From RDYJ01 sp034931405 (GTDB taxonomy: Bacteria > Cyanobacteriota > Cyanobacteriia > Cyanobacteriales > Nostocaceae): a stretch of DNA of 64,000 nucleotides. Position 1 is the stretch's first letter. Each line of letters opens with the position of its first letter. Under the pieces are notes generated by a model. It searched no databases. It saw nothing but the letters and a program-made list of their open reading frames with translations, and was not told the origin of the DNA. Positions 43,463-51,212 of the stretch are shown here, piece by piece. Location: positions 1 through 64,000 of the forward strand of contig NZ_JAYGHA010000007.1 in the NCBI RefSeq assembly GCF_034931405.1, written 5' to 3'. Position numbers and translations under genes: made by a program.

Positions 43463-44728
43463 TTATTCAGCAAACACACCCGCAAAAAAGTCCAATGTTT
43501 CCTTTAAAGCCTTGATGAAAATATCAATTTCTTCGCGGGTATTGTAAAAAGATAAACTTGCCCGTGCAGTTCCTGCTAAACTTAAATGACGGTGTAATGG
43601 TTGAGTACAATGATGTCCAGAACGAATCGCCACACCTTCTTGATCTAACAAAGTTGCTAAATCATTAGCGTGGACACCCTCTGCTGTAAAAGCGGCTAAT
43701 GCGGCTCTACCTTCCCCTTGAGCATTAGGTTTTGGTCCGTAGATTCTGATTTGGGGTATTTGCGCTAATTGCTCGAATAAATAGGCAGTTAACTCGGCTT
43801 CATAAGCATGGATTTGATCCATACCGATATTAGTAAGATAATCTATGGCTGCACCAAGTGCGATCGCTTCCCCAATAGCCGGAGTACCCGCTTCAAATTT
43901 ATGGGGTAATTCTGCATAGGTGGAATGGTCTAAAAATACCTCTGCAATCATCTCACCACCACCGAAAAATGGCGGCATTGCTTCTAGTAATTCCAGCTTA
44001 CCATATAAAAAGCCAATGCCTGTAGGAGCGCACATTTTATGTCCAGAAGCTACTAACCAATCACAGTCAATTTCTTGAACATCAATAGGAGTATGGGGAA
44101 CACTTTGACAAGCATCAAGTAAGAATTTTGCACCGGATTTGTGAGCAATTTCGGCTATTTCTTTAACTGGATTTATACAACCCAAAGTATTAGAAACATG
44201 AACGATAGACACCAATTTTGTTTTGTCAGAAATCAGAGTTTTAAACTGTTCCAAATCAAAAGTTTCTTCGGTCGTCAATTCCACAAACTTTAATATTGCA
44301 CCTGTTTTTTGGGCGACAAATTGCCAAGGAACAATATTACTATGATGTTCCATTACCGAGAGAATAATTTCATCTCCTGGCTGTAAATTGCTCATTCCCC
44401 AACTGTAAGCAACTAGGTTAATTGCTTCACTAGCGTTCCGGGTGTAAACAATTTCTTGGCGTGATTTCGCATTAATAAATTTAGCAATTTTATCCCGTGC
44501 GGCTTCATAAGCATCTGTCGCTTTTGCACTTAGAGAATGTGCGCCACGGTGAACATTAGAATTATATTGTTCGTAATAATCACGCCAAGCATTTAATACA
44601 ACTAAAGGCTTCTGAGAAGTAGCCGCATTATCGAGATAAACCAGGGGTTTACCGTGAACTTCCTGATGTAAAATTGGGAAGTCAGCGCGAACTTTATCAC
44701 CGAGAGATTTGGTAGAAGTGAAGGTCAT
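43463..44728 (-). CDS. sufS: cysteine desulfurase SufS
   Basis: This 421-residue PLP enzyme takes sulfur from cysteine for the SUF iron-sulfur scaffold. Motifs: VYLDNAATSQKP, NVHRGAHSLSAKATDAYE, EHHSNIVPWQ, the PLP-binding lysine in ASGHKMCAPTG and the catalytic cysteine in RSGHHCTQPLH, followed by the C-terminal TARASLSFYNT. Complete and last in the sufB-C-D-S order. A 170-bp gap with a large palindrome separates it from sufD. Confidence 0.97.
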   Translation of the reverse strand: MTFTSTKSLGDKVRADFPILHQEVHGKPLVYLDNAATSQKPLVVLNAWRDYYEQYNSNVHRGAHSLSAKATDAYEAARDKIAKFINAKSRQEIVYTRNASEAINLVAYSWGMSNLQPGDEIILSVMEHHSNIVPWQFVAQKTGAILKFVELTTEETFDLEQFKTLISDKTKLVSIVHVSNTLGCINPVKEIAEIAHKSGAKFLLDACQSVPHTPIDVQEIDCDWLVASGHKMCAPTGIGFLYGKLELLEAMPPFFGGGEMIAEVFLDHSTYAELPHKFEAGTPAIGEAIALGAAIDYLTNIGMDQIHAYEAELTAYLFEQLAQIPQIRIYGPKPNAQGEGRAALAAFTAEGVHANDLATLLDQEGVAIRSGHHCTQPLHRHLSLAGTARASLSFYNTREEIDIFIKALKETLDFFAGVFAE

Positions 44729-44770
44729 TTTTAATAAAGATTTCAGGAGTTTTTAGGTTTAATTACACCG

Positions 44771-44882
44771 GGCGGTTAGAAACCGCAGCTACACAGGCGA
44801 AACCCACCTTCGTGGGTTGAAAAACTTGAATTTTAGTCCACGAAGGTGGACTTCGTTTGTATAACCGCGATTTCTAATCGCC
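44771..44882. repeat. 112-nt palindromic repeat inside the suf operon
   Basis: The outer arms 44771-44801 and 44852-44882 are inverted copies with about seven mismatches. Inside are two perfect small hairpins: AACCCAC/GTGGGTT (44800-44817) and GTCCAC/GTGGAC (44836-44851). It resembles dispersed cyanobacterial palindromes and lies between sufD and sufS, so it is transcribed. Confidence 0.75.
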
Positions 44883-44898
44883 TTTCTAATCGCCAAGG

Positions 44899-46227
44899 CT
44901 ATTTATTCGTGAGACTTGTAACAGTTCTCAACAAACTTTCTCGCAAAGAAGCAACAGGGATAAAGTTAATAATTTCCGTTGCGAAAGCATTAACTAATAA
45001 CTTCCGGGCATCATTTTCATCAATACCGCGACTTTGCAGATAGAATATTTCATTATCCTCCAACTGACTGACAGTAGCACCATGAGCGCATTTAACATTA
45101 TCAGCCGTGATTTCTAATTGAGGTTTGGTGTCAATTCTCGACTTAGATGATAACAGCAAATTGCGGTTTAATTGAGATGCGTCAGTTAACTGCGCCAGTT
45201 TAGGAACAAAAACCTTACCATTGAAGACACCATGAGCGCGATCGCCTATAATGCACTTATGTAACTGTTTACTCACACCATGAGGATGATTTAAAGACAA
45301 AGCACTGTGAGTATCAGCCAACTGACTATCAGCAATAACAGTCAAACCATTCAGCGTCGTTTCCGTTTGTTCACCAGTTTGCAAAATCTCCAAATTGTGA
45401 CGAGAGATTCTCCCCCCAACAGTCACCGCATTACAACTATAACGACTATATCGCGCCTGAGTAACAGCAGTTTTTCCAATATGAAAAGCCGCAGCACCTT
45501 CCCGCACAATTCTATTGTGACTCACTTGAGCATTTTCATTTACCCAAATTTCCGTCACACCATTAGTAAAATAAACCTCTTCCTCTGCGTTCTCTGCGCC
45601 TCTGCGGTTCGTATACTCTTCAATTAAACATACCTGAGAACCACATTCCGCTACTACCAAACAACGAGGTTGAGAAATAATTGCAGACTCACCCGACACA
45701 GAAACAAATAATAGATGAATTGGGTTTTCAACCACCACATTTTTACCAACCCATACCACCGCGACATCATTTAAAGCCGCAGTATTCAGAGCAGTAAAAA
45801 CCTCCTTCTCACCTTCAGCTTGCGCTAAATATTCCCGAACAACCTCACCAGGTAAAACATCCAAATTACCAACTTTCAAACCAGCAGGTAAATTTTCAGT
45901 ATTAGATAAACCAGGTGCATAAACACCATTTACAAAAACTAACCGCACAGAAACTTCAGGTAAAACAAAATCTTCAACAGACGTTTCATTAAACGTCCCT
46001 AAATTAAATTCTACCTGTTTGAGTGGTGATAAATCAGTAAATCGCCATTCCTCCTCGCGGGTATTAGGGATAACAGAATGACGCACCCAATTAGCAGCAC
46101 CGTCGCGCAAATCTTGTAACCAACCATCTGATTTTCTGGTAGTTACCCGACTTAACAAATCACTTAAAAAACCATCTCTATCTAATAGAGAATCAGGAAT
46201 AGAAGTAAGAGAAACTGGAGTATTCAT
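44899..46227 (-). CDS. sufD: Fe-S cluster assembly protein SufD
   Basis: This 442-residue beta-helix protein partners SufB and SufC in cluster assembly. The start MNTPVSLTSIPDSLLDR (ATG 46227) is 2 nt after the sufC stop. Motifs include RSHNLEILQTGEQTETTLNG-like sequence (RHNLEILQTGEQTET), HCALSLN-type DTHSALSLNHPHG, GVFNGKVFV and KCAHGATVSQLEDNEIFYLQ at the C-terminus. Oddity: TNRRGAENAEEEVYF (about residue 200) is encoded by an in-frame copy of the CTCTGCG repeat (45577-45615), which lengthens a loop without breaking the frame. Confidence 0.93.
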   Translation of the reverse strand: MNTPVSLTSIPDSLLDRDGFLSDLLSRVTTRKSDGWLQDLRDGAANWVRHSVIPNTREEEWRFTDLSPLKQVEFNLGTFNETSVEDFVLPEVSVRLVFVNGVYAPGLSNTENLPAGLKVGNLDVLPGEVVREYLAQAEGEKEVFTALNTAALNDVAVVWVGKNVVVENPIHLLFVSVSGESAIISQPRCLVVAECGSQVCLIEEYTNRRGAENAEEEVYFTNGVTEIWVNENAQVSHNRIVREGAAAFHIGKTAVTQARYSRYSCNAVTVGGRISRHNLEILQTGEQTETTLNGLTVIADSQLADTHSALSLNHPHGVSKQLHKCIIGDRAHGVFNGKVFVPKLAQLTDASQLNRNLLLSSKSRIDTKPQLEITADNVKCAHGATVSQLEDNEIFYLQSRGIDENDARKLLVNAFATEIINFIPVASLRESLLRTVTSLTNK

Positions 46228-46229
46228 TA

Positions 46230-47015
46230 TTATACACCCACTCCCAAAGCTTCTTCCAGAACCCAATCATAACCGCGAGATTCTAACTCCAACGCCAACT
46301 CCTTACCACCACTTCTAATAATTTGTCCCTGCGCCATAACGTGAACAAAATCAGGAACAATATAATCTAAAAGACGCTGATAATGAGTAATCATAATTGT
46401 CGCATTTTCAGCATTAGTTAACTGATTAACTCCATTAGCCACAATTTTCAGAGCATCAATATCCAAACCTGAATCAGTTTCATCTAAAATAGCTAACTTA
46501 GGTTCTAAAATAGCCATTTGCAGAATTTCATTCCGCTTTTTCTCACCACCAGAAAAACCCTCATTCACACTGCGGTTAAGAAAAGAAGAATTCATCTTCA
46601 CAACATCCAACTTTTCCTCAACCAAATCATCAAAATCGAAAGCGTCAACCTCTTCCAAACCTTGAGCTTTGCGACGAGAATTATAAGCCACCCGCAGAAA
46701 ATCCAAATTACTCACACCAGGAATTTCTAGAGGATATTGAAAAGCTAAAAATACACCATTTCTAGCCCTATCTGCTGCTTCCATTTCCAAAAGATTTTGT
46801 CCTTGGAAAACCACCTCACCACCAGTAACAGAATAAGCAGGGTGTCCCGCCAAAACCTTAGAAAACGTACTCTTCCCAGAACCATTTGGTCCCATAATTG
46901 CGTGAACTTCCCCAGCGCGAACCTCCAAATTCAAACCCTTTAAAATTGGAGTTCCATCAACATCAGCAGTCAAACCCTTAACCGACAAAATCAAACCACT
47001 ATTCTCAATAATCAT
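46230..47015 (-). CDS. sufC: Fe-S cluster assembly ATPase SufC
   Basis: This 261-residue ABC-type ATPase works with SufB and SufD. Walker A GPNGSGKSTFSKVL, the Q-loop region FLAFQYPLEIPG, signature GFSGGEKKRNEIL and Walker B LAILDETDSGLDIDAL are all present. The ATG at 47015 begins MIIENSGLILSVKGL, the normal start; the reading frame stays open to 47084, but that extension encodes only the CTCTGCG repeat. It lies between sufB (repeat-filled 58-bp gap) and sufD (2-nt gap). Confidence 0.97.
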   Translation of the reverse strand: MIIENSGLILSVKGLTADVDGTPILKGLNLEVRAGEVHAIMGPNGSGKSTFSKVLAGHPAYSVTGGEVVFQGQNLLEMEAADRARNGVFLAFQYPLEIPGVSNLDFLRVAYNSRRKAQGLEEVDAFDFDDLVEEKLDVVKMNSSFLNRSVNEGFSGGEKKRNEILQMAILEPKLAILDETDSGLDIDALKIVANGVNQLTNAENATIMITHYQRLLDYIVPDFVHVMAQGQIIRSGGKELALELESRGYDWVLEEALGVGV

Positions 47016-47030
47016 GTTCTCTCTCTTTAT

Positions 47031-47068
47031 TCTCTTTACTCTGCGTACTCTGCGTCTCTGCGGTTCGT
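47031..47068. repeat. CTCTGCG repeat between sufB and sufC
   Basis: TACTCTGCG-TACTCTGCG-TCTCTGCGG-TTCGTT occupies nearly all of the gap between the sufB stop and the sufC start, so it is part of the operon message. Confidence 0.8.
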
Positions 47069-47073
47069 TCTTC

Positions 47074-48513
47074 TTAACCCACACTACCTTCCAACTTCAG
47101 ACTCAACAACTTATCAGCCTCAACAGCAAACTCCATAGGAAGCTGATTAAAAACATCCTTACAGAAACCGCTAATCATCATAGAAATAGCATCTTCCGAA
47201 GAAATACCACGTTGAGCAAAAAAGAACAATTGATCTTCACCAATTTTAGAAGTAGAAGCCTCATGCTCAACCTTCCCCGTATTATTCTGAACTTGAATAT
47301 AGGGAAAAGTATTAGCTTGAGCATTATCACCAATTAACATCGAATCACATTGAGAATAATTTCTCGCACCCTTAGCAGTAGGATTAATCTTCACCAAACC
47401 CCGGTAACTATTACTAGACTTACCAGCAGAAATTCCCTTAGAAATAATTGTACTGCGGGTATTTTTACCAACGTGAATCATCTTACTACCAGTATCGGCT
47501 TGCTGCATATTATTTGTTAATGCAACCGAATAAAATTCACCCACAGAATTATCACCAACCAAAACGCAACTAGGATACTTCCAAGTAATAGCTGAACCCG
47601 TTTCTACTTGAGTCCAAGAAATCTTAGAATTGACACCTTGACATAAACCACGTTTAGTCACAAAGTTATAAATTCCGCCTTTACCATTAACATCACCAGC
47701 GTACCAGTTCTGCACAGTAGAATATTTAATTTCCGCATTATCTAAAGCCACCAATTCCACAACCGCCGCGTGTAATTGGTTGCTGTCGTACATGGGTGCT
47801 GTACAACCTTCCAGATAAGAAACATAACTTCCTTCGTCGGCGACAATTAAAGTCCGTTCAAACTGTCCTGTATCGCCGGAGTTAATGCGGAAATAGGTAG
47901 ACAATTCCATCGGACATTTTAGTCCCTTGGGAATATAAACGAACGAACCATCACTAAATACCGCCGCATTTAAAGCTGCGAAATAATTATCAGCAATGGG
48001 AACAACGCTACCTAAATATTTTTTAATCAATTCTGGGTGTTCTTGCATAGCTTCCGAAAAAGAACAGAAGATTACGCCTTCTTTAGCCAGTTTTTCTTTA
48101 TATGTAGTGGCGACAGAAACACTATCAAAAATCGCATCAACAGCAACATTAGTTAATCGCTTTTGTTCATTTAAAGGAATACCTAATTTTGCGAAGGTTT
48201 CCAATAAAGTCGGATCAACTTCATCTAAACTGTTGAGTTTGGCTTTCTTTTGTTTCGGTGCAGAATAATAAATAATATCCTGATAATTAATAGGCGGATA
48301 TTGGACATGAGACCAAGTTGGTTCTGTCATTTTCAGCCATTGGTGATATGCTCGGAGGCGATATTCCAGCATGAATTCCGGCTCATTCTTTTTGGTGGAA
48401 ATCAGGCGAACAACGTCTTCGCTTAACCCACGGGGGATAGTATCGGCTTCAATATCGGTAACAAAGCCGTACTTATAAGGTTGGTTGACTAAGGTGGTGA
48501 CAGATGCGCTCAT
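47074..48513 (-). CDS. sufB: Fe-S cluster scaffold protein SufB
   Basis: This 479-residue scaffold is the core of the SufBCD complex. Motifs: YGFVTDIEADTIPRGLSED, EPEFMLEYRLRAYHQWLKM, VVPIADNYFAALNAAVFSDG, SFVYIPKGLKCPMELSTYFR, and the C-terminal YIQVQNNTGKVEHEASTSKI, GEDQLFFFAQRGIS with the conserved glutamate and cysteine region. Full length. First gene of the operon, controlled by SufR through the operators at 48.63-48.68 kb. Confidence 0.98.
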   Translation of the reverse strand: MSASVTTLVNQPYKYGFVTDIEADTIPRGLSEDVVRLISTKKNEPEFMLEYRLRAYHQWLKMTEPTWSHVQYPPINYQDIIYYSAPKQKKAKLNSLDEVDPTLLETFAKLGIPLNEQKRLTNVAVDAIFDSVSVATTYKEKLAKEGVIFCSFSEAMQEHPELIKKYLGSVVPIADNYFAALNAAVFSDGSFVYIPKGLKCPMELSTYFRINSGDTGQFERTLIVADEGSYVSYLEGCTAPMYDSNQLHAAVVELVALDNAEIKYSTVQNWYAGDVNGKGGIYNFVTKRGLCQGVNSKISWTQVETGSAITWKYPSCVLVGDNSVGEFYSVALTNNMQQADTGSKMIHVGKNTRSTIISKGISAGKSSNSYRGLVKINPTAKGARNYSQCDSMLIGDNAQANTFPYIQVQNNTGKVEHEASTSKIGEDQLFFFAQRGISSEDAISMMISGFCKDVFNQLPMEFAVEADKLLSLKLEGSVG

Positions 48514-48624
48514 CGTTTCTCTTGTGTTCTCTTTAAAGGACGGGCGACGGGTTGCACAAAGCTAATTCCCGTCTTGTGTTACCGATTCCTAACAGGACTG
48601 CTAGAATAGGTTTAACGACTAAAA

Positions 48625-48683
48625 CAACTCGGCTGTTGTTTAATCTATTTTCATTGTACGATAGATTAACAACAACAATGTTG
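48625..48683. promoter_or_regulatory. two SufR operators between sufB and sufR
   Basis: CAAC-TCGGCT-GTTG (48625-48638) and CAAC-AACAAT-GTTG (48670-48683) both match the CAAC-N6-GTTG site bound by cyanobacterial SufR. TACAAT on the minus strand (48653-48658) lies between them and could be the -10 of sufB. The pair controls both divergent genes. Confidence 0.88.
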
Positions 48684-48750
48684 TTTAAGTTAAATTTTCA
48701 GAAAAAAAGTTTTTTATTTTGGGACGTTTGCGAAGCGTCTAGTAAAGAAG

Positions 48751-49422
48751 ATGGCGACTACCCAGCAGACCTCAACTAAGCAGGATATCCTCGAATATCT
48801 ATTAAAGCACTCACAAGCAACGGCTGTTGAGTTGGCGAACTTTTTCGATGTCAGTCCCCAAGCGATTCGCCGTCATTTAAAGGATTTAGAGACGGAGGAG
48901 CTAGTTATATACTCAGTATCAGAACAGCCGAGTATGGGCAGACCGCAGCACGTTTATCACTTGAGTCGGGGGGGAAGATCACATTTACAAAAAAGTGCTA
49001 ACCGCTTAAATGATGGTTATGGCGAGTTTGCGGTTTCTCTCTTGGACACTTTAGCGGAAACTGTGGGACGTGACCAAGTAAAGTCTATTTTACGGAAACA
49101 GTGGGAACGCAAAGCCCAAGAATATCGGGAAAAAGTGGGTACTGGTTCTTTGCAGGAACGAGTTGCAACTTTGATAGAATTGCGAAAGGCTGAAGGTTTT
49201 ATGGCAGAGTTTCACGCTGTGGAATCAGATGCTAGTGGTGCGGAAAGATTCATTTTTGTGGAACATACCTGCGCTATTTCTGATGTTGCGGAATCTTTTC
49301 CCAGTGTTTGTGGTCATGAATTGGAAATGTTTGCGGCTATTCTCCCAGATTGTACTGTGGAACGGACTCACTGGTTGATTCATGGTGAACATCGTTGTGG
49401 TTATTTGGTGGAGAAAAGTTAA
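48751..49422 (+). CDS. sufR: Fe-S-sensing repressor SufR
   Basis: This 223-residue protein has an N-terminal winged helix (DILEYLLKHSQATAVELANF, SPQAIRRHLKDLE) and the cluster-binding cysteines C174, C187, C201 and C216, with the exact spacing C-x12-C-x13-C-x14-C of SufR. Holo-SufR represses sufBCDS; loss of the cluster derepresses it. It is divergent from sufB, with operators in the 237-bp gap. The ATG follows TAGTAAAGAAG; a repeat-like stretch (TTTGCGAAGCGTCTAG) lies just upstream. Confidence 0.97.
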   Translation: MATTQQTSTKQDILEYLLKHSQATAVELANFFDVSPQAIRRHLKDLETEELVIYSVSEQPSMGRPQHVYHLSRGGRSHLQKSANRLNDGYGEFAVSLLDTLAETVGRDQVKSILRKQWERKAQEYREKVGTGSLQERVATLIELRKAEGFMAEFHAVESDASGAERFIFVEHTCAISDVAESFPSVCGHELEMFAAILPDCTVERTHWLIHGEHRCGYLVEKS

Positions 49423-49452
49423 TTAGGGGTTATTTGTATGCTTCTATACCCA

Positions 49453-49472
49453 CCCGGAAACCAATTTCCGGG
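49453..49472. terminator. hairpin after sufR
   Basis: CCCGGAAA-CCAA-TTTCCGGG is a perfect 8-bp stem with a 4-nt loop, 31 nt after the sufR stop. There is no T tract. Confidence 0.5.
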
Positions 49473-49589
49473 ATAATGGCTTAATTACGTTAAAATGTAC
49501 TTGTGTTAACTAAATAAATTGTTACTTTACAAAACTATTAACAATATCTAAACTAAATAAAGATTTTTATTATTTTTCAGCTATATATT

Positions 49590-50285
49590 TTGCATCCACA
49601 ACAGATTAAGGAACAACTCAAATTATTAATTGAGGAAGCATCAACCATAGATCCCAGTTTAGCAATTAGGTTAAATCAGATTAATAACTGGATTAAAGAT
49701 GTTAAACCTGGTACATTAATGTCTAAACGTTTTGTTCTTTTGTTTTTACAACAATTTATTCGAGATACAGAAATTAGACTTGATATAAAACGTTTAACTT
49801 CTGAAGCAGAAAGACAAGACGTTTATGAATTAATGACACCTCCTGAAAGATACTGGTATGGTGAATTGTTTCCTAGATGGTTAAGTAAAAATGACCCCAA
49901 ATTTCATATTTGGAGAAAAAAATTAATGTCTGGTGAGTTCAATCAGGAGGATGAAAAATTAATTAATTTGATTGCTGATGTCATTAAACTGAATGGTGGT
50001 CAAGCCTTACAACGCTATATTATAGACTTATCTATGGCAAGTGATATAATAGTTAGTAGTATTCAAGAACAACCCCTTTGTATTCAACTAACTAGCCAAT
50101 CTCAAGAATTTACACAAGCAAAATCTGATGATTGGGAAAATACTTTGATTTCTTGGGGAATAGCAAGAGGATTATTTTTAAGTTTTAATCCTGGTGAAAG
50201 TGATTTTATCAATCAAATAGTTAATTTAGCACTAGATAAGAGTGATAATCTGAATAATGGTATTTATCAAAAAATAAATTTATAG
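49590..50285 (+). CDS. hypothetical protein; possible effector-associated-type helical domain
   Basis: This 231-residue protein begins at a TTG; the first ATG is at codon 44 and would remove a good helical segment (QQIKEQLKLLIEEASTIDPS). No ribosome site is visible. It is largely helical, with RQDVYELMTPPERYWYGELF and NDPKFHIWRKKLMSGEFNQE in the middle and an acidic end. I do not recognise a family. Another small gene follows after 49 bp in the same direction. Its place at the left edge of the accessory segment leaves a defence or signalling adaptor role possible, without proof. Confidence 0.45.
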   Translation: MHPQQIKEQLKLLIEEASTIDPSLAIRLNQINNWIKDVKPGTLMSKRFVLLFLQQFIRDTEIRLDIKRLTSEAERQDVYELMTPPERYWYGELFPRWLSKNDPKFHIWRKKLMSGEFNQEDEKLINLIADVIKLNGGQALQRYIIDLSMASDIIVSSIQEQPLCIQLTSQSQEFTQAKSDDWENTLISWGIARGLFLSFNPGESDFINQIVNLALDKSDNLNNGIYQKINL

Positions 50286-50334
50286 TGTTTGGTTAGTTTG
50301 ATTATGTATAGCAAAAATTTTCACAGAGGTAATT

Positions 50335-50802
50335 ATGATTAACCAAGAAATTACTGAACGTCAAAAAAGACTAGAACAGTTTTTACAGCATTTAGAATCA
50401 GCCCGTCAATTAGAAGATGATATTATGAAATATGGGTTAGAAGCGGCTGATTTATATTTTGAAGATATAGATGGTGATTGGTTAGAAACTTGGGGAGATG
50501 ATGACGATGAACCCGGTTATATTGAGAAAATTACTACTTTCTTAGAAAGTGATGATGTGGTTGCGGTGGAGGTAAGAAAACGTTTACAGAATAAATCTCA
50601 TGATGAAATTATTGCTGGTTTGGAATATTGTTTGAGTCAATTAACGGAGAAAGATCGGATTTTTGCAGCTAAGGATTTTTTAGTTGGTGATGTTGTGATT
50701 TCTGGAAATAGTCGCGCTTCTGGTAATAGTTCTATTAATGAGGTTGAGTTGTTGGAGTTAGCGGAGGATTTGATGGAGAAGTTGACGGATATTTTGGGGT
50801 AA
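50335..50802 (+). CDS. hypothetical acidic protein
   Basis: This 155-residue acidic protein has helices rich in Glu and Asp, the unusual run WLETWGDDDDEPGY (about residues 50-63), then FLVGDVVISGNSRASGNSSI and a last helix ELLELAEDLMEKLTDIL. AGAGG lies about 7 nt before the ATG. It follows the preceding unknown gene by 49 bp and is probably co-transcribed with it. No family recognised. Confidence 0.55.
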   Translation: MINQEITERQKRLEQFLQHLESARQLEDDIMKYGLEAADLYFEDIDGDWLETWGDDDDEPGYIEKITTFLESDDVVAVEVRKRLQNKSHDEIIAGLEYCLSQLTEKDRIFAAKDFLVGDVVISGNSRASGNSSINEVELLELAEDLMEKLTDILG

Positions 50803-50805
50803 TTT

Positions 50806-51036
50806 TTATATTTTAATCAATTTAGATATATCTTCTACTTGTCTAATGTTATCCCAATCAATCACTGCAACCCAAATATTCTCTTCTGGAGAATGTTTAA
50901 CCATTCCCTCTACTTCTAAATCTTCGCTATAAAAGGTCAGTATTTGAGCATCTTGTAATTCAATTTTTTGACGTGCTAAATCTTCAATTGTGCCAATACA
51001 ATTTAAACGCAGCCGGTCTTCTTCATCAGCTCGCTC
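50806..51036 (-). pseudogene. 5'-truncated small gene (no start codon)
   Basis: On the minus strand 76 codons stay open and end at a stop (50806-50808). They encode a protein-like sequence: DRLRLNCIGTIEDLARQKIE, LTFYSEDLEVEGMVKHSPEE, NIWVAVIDWDNIRQVEDISK. A stop (51037-51039) lies just upstream and there is no ATG, GTG or TTG in a sensible place, so the 5' end is missing. Codon use looks real. The break lies at or near 51037, next to the upstream region of the 832-residue gene. Confidence 0.6.
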
Positions 51037-51212
51037 TTATCTCTTTCCTACTCTCTAACTGCTGATATTATGGTTTACGGTGTTGTCTCAAAATGTTAAA
51101 AAAAGCAAAGTGTTACTAAATTAATTTCTGATCGGAAACTGAAAACTATGCAATTTAGTATGATAATTAAGTAATATAAATTACTCAAAAAATTTACAGG
51201 CATTACTTTATT

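Noticed and set aside
45577..45615. Frameshift in sufD caused by the repeat
   Set aside because: The repeat is in frame and the SufD sequence continues normally on both sides.
47016..47084. SufC start at 47084
   Set aside because: The extra codons encode only the CTCTGCG repeat, and the standard protein starts at 47015.
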